Of a DNA stretch of 5,262 nucleotides, positions 1 to 3,702 are shown piece by piece; within the stretch, counting starts at the first letter, position 1, and each line of letters starts with the position of its first letter. The DNA lies in NCBI GenBank assembly GCA_004028495.1, contig MTKS01000136.1, positions 1 through 5,262 on the forward strand, given 5' to 3'. The stretch is from Candidatus Electrothrix marina. GTDB taxonomy: Bacteria; Desulfobacterota; Desulfobulbia; Desulfobulbales; Desulfobulbaceae. Made by a program: the position numbers and the translations under genes. The notes beneath the pieces were generated by a model, which saw only the letters and a list, made by a program, of their open reading frames with translations, did not search any database and had not been told where the DNA came from.

Positions 1-247
1 GCCCGGTGAGAAACTCTGCTGACAGGTAGCAGACAATTTTAGGGTCTTTTTCCAGCAGGGTTTCAACGGAATTGACAAAAAGATGCTGCATCCTGTCCCG
101 CAGAGTATAGGAAAGCGCGAGATAATAGTCGTTCAGGGTCGCTGTCTTGGTGGTGACCCCCTGCCGATAAAACAGGTTATAGGCAAAGGCCCTTTTGAGC
201 TGATTAATGCGCTTCTTTCGTCGGTCATTCCCTGGAACTGAACTCAT
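1..247 (-). CDS. glgP: Glycogen/starch/alpha-glucan phosphorylase, N-terminal part (runs off the window)
   Basis: Reading the minus strand from the ATG at 247-245 gives 82 uninterrupted residues before the window edge. Residues 39-53 (NDYYLALSYTLRDRM) and 71-82 (IVCYLSAEFLTG) match the conserved N-terminal signature of GT35 phosphorylases, including the YLSAEFL-x-G block. Enzymes of this family use pyridoxal phosphate to release glucose-1-phosphate from cytoplasmic glycogen or maltodextrins; they are usually about 800 residues, so roughly a tenth is visible and the PLP lysine and catalytic residues are not. The start is supported by GGAGAAA at 259-253, five bases upstream, and by the basic leader RRKKR that often precedes the family domain. 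It is transcribed away from all other genes here. Seen: the motifs and start. Known: the enzyme activity of the family. The exact substrate preference cannot be told from this piece. Confidence 0.93.
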   Translation of the reverse strand, partial: MSSVPGNDRRKKRINQLKRAFAYNLFYRQGVTTKTATLNDYYLALSYTLRDRMQHLFVNSVETLLEKDPKIVCYLSAEFLTG

Positions 248-407
248 AAAGATTTCTCCGTAGCTGTAATATGCACGCAGTTTTTTGCGGGCCGGGAAAC
301 TGTCCCGTTAAAAAAGATGGAGGCCGAGGTTATCGGTTTGTCCATATTTTCTTATTGATTGTTAAAAAAATGACAATCACGTTGCCAACGTATTTCATGC
401 CCTCTTG

Positions 408-436
408 ATTATACTTGTAATTACTCTTCCTGCAAA
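408..436 (-). promoter_or_regulatory. Sigma-70 type promoter of glgP
   Basis: On the minus strand there is a perfect -10 TATAAT (413-408). Upstream is TTGCAG (435-430, 16-bp spacer) or, in the overlapping register, TTTGCA (436-431, 17-bp spacer). An A/T-rich run that could act as an UP element lies directly upstream (437-450). The predicted start near 401 gives a 5' leader of about 155 nt before the glgP ATG. The leader contains a small hairpin, CGGGA/TCCCG at 293-307. No riboswitch class was recognised in it. Confidence 0.65.
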
Positions 437-764
437 AAAATAATTTATTGTCTGTCGTGAAGGGCGGTGTATCTGATTCATTCAGGGAAAGTCAGCTCAG
501 CTTTGATTGTGAAGTTGCCGGGCTGTGAGGTGGCACAATAAAACTGTACAAAATGCCTGAAAAATGATACACATTAGTTTTCTGGTATTCATCTCTTGAT
601 AAAGGGGCTTCGAAACAGACGATGACGGGAGTTCCGATGGTGCGAGAGGAATGAGCGATATGAGTATCATTTTGTTATTACCTGAAGAAGGCTTTTTTTA
701 TCCCGTTGACTCTTCGTGGTAATTTCAGGAGGCCAAGATAAAAGACGGAATCAGTAAAAAAAAT
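437..764. other. Gene-free stretch between divergent promoters
   Basis: This stretch separates the glgP promoter (minus) from the promoter of the small exported protein (plus). Only trivial reading frames occur, for example a 23-codon GTG frame near 456 and a 10-codon ATG frame near 622. None has a convincing ribosome binding site. An AGGAGG at 727-732 is not followed by any start codon at a usable distance. I see no tRNA, CRISPR, riboswitch or terminator here. The length, over 300 bp, leaves room for regulator sites, but no clear palindromic operator stands out. Confidence 0.5.
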
Positions 765-793
765 TTTACAACCCGTCAATAATCTTTTATTAT
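765..793 (+). promoter_or_regulatory. Strong sigma-70 promoter of the first small exported protein
   Basis: TTTACA (765-770) and TATTAT (788-793) are separated by exactly 17 bp, and an A-rich stretch (756-763) lies just upstream. The predicted start near 800 leaves a leader of about 49 nt ending in a near-perfect Shine-Dalgarno AAGGAGG (836-842), six bases before the ATG at 849. Good promoter, optimal SD and a strong terminator downstream together suggest a highly expressed single-gene transcript; the expression level is an inference. Confidence 0.75.
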
Positions 794-848
794 ATAGAGA
801 AGGTTATTGAGTAACTTTCTATTTTAGAAAAAGACAAGGAGGAAGAAA

Positions 849-1199
849 ATGCTGCAAGAAATGAAATCAGGAACAGTGAAAGTCGCGTTAATGCTTACTT
901 TGGCTGCTTCTGCGTACACAGTGAGTAATGTTCAGGCCGTGGAGATTCCCATTCCGACCGGTGACACGGAAATTCAGCAGGTGGTAACCGCTGTTAAGGG
1001 TGATACTATGGTAAAGGACATGATGAATGCCACCCGTGCCAATGTCATCACTGACATGTCTGCTAATATGCCCCTGATTGATCAGGTTATGGCAAAGATG
1101 CAGCCGATGATGAAAAACAAGATCATGAATACCCAGATGGGTGCTCTGAAGAATCCCAACGGCGGTATTCCGGGATCAATCGCTCCGCCTATGTTCTAG
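849..1199 (+). CDS. Small exported methionine-rich protein, paralogue A (unknown family)
   Basis: This 116-residue protein has a typical Sec signal peptide: a charged start, a hydrophobic core (about residues 12-25), and a likely signal peptidase I site after VQA at residue 30. The mature part of about 86 residues contains 12 methionines (about 14%), clustered as MVKDMM and as repeated M-x-x-M / MM spacing around residues 76-96. It has no cysteine and no later membrane segment, so it is probably a soluble periplasmic or secreted protein, largely helical. The start is fixed by AAGGAGG six bases upstream. It is paralogous to the protein at 1469-1864: shared are the MLQ start, the block EIPIP...EIQ.VV..VK.D, then VK.MM..TR..V, and the C-terminal QM.A...P...G.P..IAP..F. 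I do not recognise the family. Binding of Cu(I)/Ag(I) through methionines is possible but is only suggested by composition. Confidence 0.85.
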   Translation: MLQEMKSGTVKVALMLTLAASAYTVSNVQAVEIPIPTGDTEIQQVVTAVKGDTMVKDMMNATRANVITDMSANMPLIDQVMAKMQPMMKNKIMNTQMGALKNPNGGIPGSIAPPMF

Positions 1200-1216
1200 G
1201 TCGCAGGAGATATTGC

Positions 1217-1248
1217 CAGGAAATGAGTTCGTTACGTGCTCTTTCCTG
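1217..1248 (+). other. Stem-loop in the 3' untranslated region of paralogue A
   Basis: CAGGAAA (1217-1223) pairs with TTTCCTG (1242-1248). After a single bulged T (1224), GAG (1225-1227) pairs with CTC (1239-1241), closing an 11-nt loop. No T tract follows, so it is not a terminator by itself. It lies between the stop codon and the terminator and may stabilise the 3' end or form part of a 3'UTR-derived RNA. Confidence 0.5.
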
Positions 1249-1268
1249 AGCTGAATCCGGAGCGGAAG

Positions 1269-1313
1269 TTCGCACGGGAGGTTTTGTATGCCTCCTGTGC
1301 GAATGGTTTTTTT
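1269..1313 (+). terminator. Strong intrinsic terminator after paralogue A
   Basis: TTCGCACGGGAGG (1269-1281) pairs with CCTCCTGTGCGAA (1291-1303) over 13 bp, with one G-U wobble and a 9-nt loop. Seven T residues follow at 1307-1313. It lies 70 bp after the stop of the first small exported gene and separates it from its paralogue, so the two are probably distinct transcripts or joined only by read-through. Confidence 0.92.
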
Positions 1314-1468
1314 GAGAGATTAAAGATAATTCCGGTCAGAAATTTTATAAAAATATTTTATTTTTCTTCGATGTTATTTTTATCGATGAGCAGGGAACGC
1401 GAATTTTTTTTAGTGGATAATTTATTAAGAAATAAAGAATGAGTACAATCAAAAAAAAGGAGATGACT
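1314..1468 (+). promoter_or_regulatory. A/T-rich upstream region of paralogue B with its ribosome binding site
   Basis: The stretch between the terminator and the second gene is very A/T-rich and should hold that gene's promoter. Candidate -10 boxes are TATAAA (1346-1351) and GATAAT (1416-1421), but neither has a good -35 at 16-18 bp, so I cannot place the promoter. The Shine-Dalgarno AAAGGAG (1456-1462) is six bases before the ATG at 1469. This favours that ATG over the in-frame ATGs at 1439 and 1463, the latter of which directly abuts the SD. Confidence 0.45.
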
Positions 1469-1864
1469 ATGCTGCAATTTAAAAAAATATCGGTTAATCT
1501 TGCCTTGGTTGTTTCCTTGGTGGCTTTTGCCGGTGTTGACTATGCACAGGCAGAAAATATCGATATTCCTCTGCCATCTGATGCCCCTGAAATTCAAGCA
1601 GTTGTGGACAGCGTCAAAACAGATGTTGATATGAACGGTATTGACGTGAAAACTATGATGCGGCAGACAAGAGATAAGGTAAAAGTAGTGCAGGCCCAAA
1701 AACTTCCTTTACGGCTGGAAATGGGGAAGGCGATAAGTGATGTGGTCAGCAGGAGGGTCAGAGAGGAGACGAGATCAAGAACCATGCAGAGCCAGATGGC
1801 TGCAATGCAGGATCCCGCGAATCCGCAAGGTGTACCTGATTTTATCGCTCCGAAATTTGAATGA
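1469..1864 (+). CDS. Small exported protein, paralogue B (unknown family)
   Basis: From the ATG at 1469 this encodes 131 residues. The signal peptide has lysines at residues 5-6, a hydrophobic core (about 9-23) and a likely cleavage after AQA at residue 28, leaving about 103 mature residues beginning ENIDIPLP. It is a paralogue of the upstream protein, with matching MLQ start, IPLP.D.PEIQ.VV.SVK.D block, VK.MM..TR..V block, and C-terminal QM.A...P...G.P.FIAP.F. Between these blocks B is longer and basic/charged (RRVREETRSR near residues 90-99), whereas A is methionine-rich there; B keeps 7 methionines after cleavage. It has no cysteine and no second hydrophobic segment. The SD six bases upstream and the alignment to A both support this start over the in-frame ATG at 1439. 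Function is unknown; tandem duplication and divergence is the simplest reading. Confidence 0.85.
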   Translation: MLQFKKISVNLALVVSLVAFAGVDYAQAENIDIPLPSDAPEIQAVVDSVKTDVDMNGIDVKTMMRQTRDKVKVVQAQKLPLRLEMGKAISDVVSRRVREETRSRTMQSQMAAMQDPANPQGVPDFIAPKFE

Positions 1865-1888
1865 TTGAGTAGAATAACATAAAAAGGG

Positions 1889-1932
1889 GGCTTGAGCAGC
1901 CTTGTGGAGCTGCCGAGAGGCCTGCTTTTTTT
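1889..1932 (+). terminator. Probable intrinsic terminator after paralogue B
   Basis: An imperfect stem ends in seven T residues (1926-1932). GGCTT (1889-1893) pairs with AGGCC (1918-1922), then after an internal loop CAGC (1897-1900) pairs with GCTG (1909-1912). It starts 25 bp after the stop codon. It is weaker than the hairpin immediately downstream. Confidence 0.55.
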
Positions 1933-1937
1933 ATAAA

Positions 1938-1961
1938 CCATCCCCCGGGATGGTTTTTTTT
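1938..1961 (+). terminator. Second intrinsic terminator after paralogue B
   Basis: CCATCC (1938-1943) pairs with GGATGG (1948-1953) around a CCCG tetraloop, followed by eight T residues (1954-1961). Short but compact and GC-rich, this is a convincing terminator placed six bases after the first one's T tract. Confidence 0.85.
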
Positions 1962-1991
1962 GTGTTGCTCCGAGTTGTTTGTTATTCTTTA

Positions 1992-2014
1992 CCGCAGGCC
2001 TGATGCGGATTTTT
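1992..2014 (+). terminator. Weak third terminator-like hairpin
   Basis: CCGCA (1992-1996) and TGCGG (2004-2008) form a 5-bp stem followed by ATTTTT (2009-2014). The short stem makes it a marginal candidate; it would back up the two terminators upstream and insulate the riboswitch unit. Confidence 0.35.
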
Positions 2015-2071
2015 CAGTCAGTCGCCTCCGTTACCTCTTAACTCGTTGGAAAGAGGACTGAGATTCCTTTC

Positions 2072-2100
2072 TTGACTTCCCTGCTTTCCTTGACTAAACT
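2072..2100 (+). promoter_or_regulatory. Sigma-70 promoter of the cobalamin riboswitch-cbiK transcript
   Basis: TTGACT (2072-2077) and TAAACT (2095-2100) are spaced by 17 bp. The predicted start near 2107 falls just before the riboswitch aptamer begins, which supports the assignment. An inverted repeat CCTCTT/AAGAGG (2034-2039 and 2051-2056) lies upstream of the -35 and might be a regulator site, but this is weak. Confidence 0.7.
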
Positions 2101-2112
2101 GCTTCCTGTTTT

Positions 2113-2286
2113 CAGGTGTCCGCTGCATATAAATAATTATATGCAGCGGATGAAAAGGGAATCCGGTGTAAATCCGGGACGGGCCCGCCGCTGTAACCGG
2201 GGACAAACCTGCATGATGCCACTGTCTTTTTTTTAAAGACGGGAAGGCGCAGGGGAGAATGAGCCGGAAGTCAGAAAACCTGCCTG
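2113..2286 (+). ncRNA. Cobalamin (AdoCbl) riboswitch aptamer
   Basis: All hallmark segments appear in order. CAGG at 2113-2116 can pair with CCTG at 2283-2286 (P1). GAAAAGGGAATCCGGTG (2152-2167) and AAATCCGGGACGGGCCCGCC (2170-2189) are the conserved core, followed by GCTGTAACC. The B12 box AGTCAGAAAACCTGCC occupies 2269-2284. A 14-bp perfect stem (2119-2132 with 2137-2150) with an ATAA loop forms an extended peripheral arm. A second hairpin, GTCTTT/AAAGAC (2224-2229 with 2235-2240), sits in the variable region. Such RNAs bind adenosylcobalamin and lower expression of B12 synthesis or transport genes. Here the regulated gene is the downstream cobalt chelatase, through the terminator at 2348-2386 and probably also through SD sequestration. 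Confidence 0.95.
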
Positions 2287-2295
2287 GAAAAGATG

Positions 2296-2321
2296 TTCAG
2301 ATGCCTCGGCAAAGGTCTGAA
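2296..2321 (+). promoter_or_regulatory. Hairpin between aptamer and terminator (possible P13 or antiterminator part)
   Basis: TTCAGA (2296-2301) pairs with TCTGAA (2316-2321) around a 14-nt loop containing TGCCTCGGCAAAGG. In cobalamin riboswitches a hairpin downstream of the B12 box often supplies the loop that kisses L5. Its position fits that role, but I could not identify a clear complementary L5 stretch, so it might instead belong to the expression platform. A palindromic decamer, ATAACGTTAT, overlaps its 3' end at 2321-2330. Confidence 0.45.
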
Positions 2322-2347
2322 TAACGTTATCTGGGTATAGAAGGGAT

Positions 2348-2386
2348 ATCCCGGATCAATTTCTTAATTGGTCCGGGATTTTTTTT
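2348..2386 (+). terminator. Riboswitch-controlled intrinsic terminator
   Basis: ATCCCGGATCAAT (2348-2360) pairs with ATTGGTCCGGGAT (2367-2379) over 13 bp with one G-U wobble and a 6-nt loop. Eight T residues follow at 2379-2386. It lies 61 nt after the B12 box and 50 nt before the cbiK start, the usual place for a transcriptional expression platform. Bound cobalamin would be expected to favour this hairpin. Its 5' arm (2349-2356) is complementary to the aptamer core at 2172-2179, and its 3' arm (2370-2378) to the segment at 2409-2417. Confidence 0.93.
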
Positions 2387-2406
2387 GATGGTCTGCCCAG
2401 ATCAGG

Positions 2407-2431
2407 CCTCCCGGACCGCTATACAGGGAGG
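2407..2431 (+). promoter_or_regulatory. SD-sequestering hairpin at the cbiK ribosome binding site
   Basis: CCTCCC (2407-2412) is perfectly complementary to GGGAGG (2426-2431), the Shine-Dalgarno of cbiK, with a 13-nt loop; the ATG follows five bases later. The hairpin could block translation. Overlapping it, TCCCGGACC (2409-2417) is a perfect 9-nt complement of the terminator 3' arm (2370-2378). Opening the terminator could therefore free the SD through a competing pair. The complementarities are seen directly; the regulatory use is inference. Confidence 0.55.
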
Positions 2432-2436
2432 TTCCT

Positions 2437-3432
2437 ATGAAGTTACAGTTAAGTTCTCTTTTTTTGATTATGCTGTTATTTTGCAGCGCAACAACCGCTC
2501 TTGCAAGCGAGGGGTGGAAGGTGAAGCATAAAAACGCCATTTTTTTGGCCATGTTCGGCACAACAGTCGAGCCTGCCCTGCAAGGATTGCTGAATATCCG
2601 CACCAAGATGATGGAGAAGTACCCGGAGACCCCGGTGAAAATCGCCTTCACCTCCAATATCATCCGCAAAAAATGGCAGGGACGGGCTGAAGATCCCTCC
2701 TACAGGAAGGCGCATCCGGAAATCCCGGAAGAGGTGCTGCACGTCAAAACCGTGCTGGCCACTATTGCCGACCTTCAGAATGTAGGGTACGACACCATTG
2801 TTCTTCAGCCCACCCATATCGCTATGGGGGAAGAATTTCTTGACCTCGGTACCTATGTGGACAGCCTGATGCGTTTAGGATCTGTGAAAAAGGAAAAATA
2901 TAAGCCTTTCCATAAAGTAGCACTCGGGCGGCCTGCTTTAGGTACCTATGGTCTGGATCACCCCTATGCCGAAGATATTACCGCTGCGGCAGAGGCTCTG
3001 GCTGCGGATGCCGAGCTGGCAGCCAAGGAAAACGCAGCCTTAGTGTACATGGGCCACGGTAATGAACATTTTCCGTCCGGGGGAGCCTATCTTGAGCTTG
3101 CCGACAGGATGCGGCAACTCTACCCGGAAGTGGTCACGCTGATAGGTAATGTGGAGGGCTTTCCTGCGCTTGAGGATGTGATTGATAAGCTGAAAATGCG
3201 CGGTGTGAAAAAGGTGATGCTCAAACCCTGCATGGTGGTGGCCGGAGATCACGCTCTCAACGATATGGCCGGGACAGATCCCGAAGAGCCGTCCTGGCAG
3301 ATGATCCTGGAAAAGGAAGGTTTTGAGGTTGTCACCGTAAAAAAAGGGCTGGGAGAGCTGGATGCCTTTGCTGATATCTTTGTCAACCATGCTGCTGATG
3401 CCGCTGCGGATGCGGAAATCGTGTTGAAATAG
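2437..3432 (+). CDS. cbiK: Exported anaerobic cobalt chelatase CbiK (sirohydrochlorin cobaltochelatase)
   Basis: This 331-residue protein is a class II chelatase that inserts Co2+ into sirohydrochlorin in the anaerobic B12 pathway, without ATP. Fold markers are the first strand AIFLAMFGTTVEPA (34-47), YDTIVLQPTHIAMGEEF (118-134), MGHGNEH (205-211), IGNVEG (236-241) and the MVVAGDHALNDMAG block (266-279). H207, E240 and H272 are the expected metal-binding His/Glu/His triad. Residues 1-23 form a signal peptide with a likely cut after ALA, so the enzyme should be periplasmic, as is known for the CbiKP form of Desulfovibrio vulgaris. That protein also binds haem and has been suggested to act in metal or tetrapyrrole transport; H127 or H102 might serve here but I cannot align it. 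No other cobalamin gene is adjacent. Start: ATG five bases after GGGAGG. Regulation: cobalamin riboswitch upstream. Confidence 0.94.
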   Translation: MKLQLSSLFLIMLLFCSATTALASEGWKVKHKNAIFLAMFGTTVEPALQGLLNIRTKMMEKYPETPVKIAFTSNIIRKKWQGRAEDPSYRKAHPEIPEEVLHVKTVLATIADLQNVGYDTIVLQPTHIAMGEEFLDLGTYVDSLMRLGSVKKEKYKPFHKVALGRPALGTYGLDHPYAEDITAAAEALAADAELAAKENAALVYMGHGNEHFPSGGAYLELADRMRQLYPEVVTLIGNVEGFPALEDVIDKLKMRGVKKVMLKPCMVVAGDHALNDMAGTDPEEPSWQMILEKEGFEVVTVKKGLGELDAFADIFVNHAADAAADAEIVLK

Positions 3433-3487
3433 GACGCCTTGATAGATTTTCAGGGATTTTTTAGTCTTGATATTTCTGACTGTCTAT

Positions 3488-3521
3488 GCTTTCCCTTGCA
3501 TACCTGTTTGCAAGGGAAAGC
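3488..3521. repeat. Perfect 13-bp inverted repeat between cbiK and the ATPase gene
   Basis: GCTTTCCCTTGCA (3488-3500) and TGCAAGGGAAAGC (3509-3521) are exact reverse complements with an 8-bp spacer, TACCTGTT. The hairpin begins 55 bp after the cbiK stop. No T tract follows on either strand, so it is not a canonical intrinsic terminator. It may protect the cbiK mRNA 3' end, act as a bidirectional stem-loop, or be a protein-binding site for the downstream operon. Confidence 0.8.
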
Positions 3522-3550
3522 TGCGGAAGATTATCAATCGGAGTTTGGTA

Positions 3551-3577
3551 CAGTTCTTAACTGAAATATGCTATACA
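3551..3577 (+). promoter_or_regulatory. Candidate extended -10 promoter and operator of the ATPase-protease operon
   Basis: TGC followed by TATACA (TG at 3569-3570, hexamer 3572-3577) forms an extended -10 element; there is no good -35 at 16-18 bp. Just upstream, where a -35 would lie, the short palindrome CAGTT-ctt-AACTG (3551-3563) could be an operator. A further 6-bp inverted repeat, CATCTT-gaa-AAGATG (3607-3621), lies in the leader. The leader would be about 120 nt. Assignment is tentative. Confidence 0.4.
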
Positions 3578-3702
3578 AGAAAGTAGAGTATATGACCGTG
3601 CAATGACATCTTGAAAAGATGGTAAAATAGGTTTCTTTTTTCTTCGAGAAGTTCATTGTTGCAATTAACGGAGACTCAACAAGATCAGTTAAGGTGCAGA
3701 TT

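Noticed and set aside
373..388. Sigma-54-like sequence TTGGCAACGTGATTGT on the minus strand upstream of glgP
   Set aside because: The -12 element has GT rather than GC at the invariant position, and it lies downstream of a much better sigma-70 promoter.
600..660. Possible cyclic di-GMP (GEMM) riboswitch resemblance
   Set aside because: Only isolated short similarities such as TTCCGATGG were present; the conserved core and paired stems could not be built.
1236..1442. 68-codon plus-strand frame starting at GTG between the two exported-protein genes
   Set aside because: It runs straight through the strong terminator at 1269-1313, lacks a fitting SD, and its translation has no recognisable features.
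1439..1468. Upstream in-frame ATG giving paralogue B ten extra residues
   Set aside because: The extension contains the SD AAAGGAG itself, it would put a poly-Lys stretch before the signal peptide, and the ATG at 1469 aligns with the MLQ start of paralogue A.
1358..1941. Two minus-strand frames (1358-1699 and 1594-1941) opposite paralogue B
   Set aside because: They are antisense to a supported gene, lack SDs, and one extends through the terminators; they are shadows of the coding strand.
2018..2206. Minus-strand frame over the riboswitch
   Set aside because: It overlaps the conserved cobalamin aptamer and its promoter, which explain the sequence fully.
2449..2484. Lipoprotein signal at Cys16 of CbiK
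   Set aside because: The residues before the cysteine (LLF) do not fit a lipobox, and a normal signal peptidase I site (ALA at 21-23) follows.
2364..3390. Minus-strand frames opposite cbiK (2364-2669, 2476-2817, 3040-3390)
   Set aside because: All are antisense shadows of cbiK, with low-complexity translations and no SD.
3488..3521. Reading the 13-bp inverted repeat as a rho-independent terminator of cbiK
   Set aside because: The stem is strong, but neither strand has a T tract after it, so it was listed as an inverted repeat instead.
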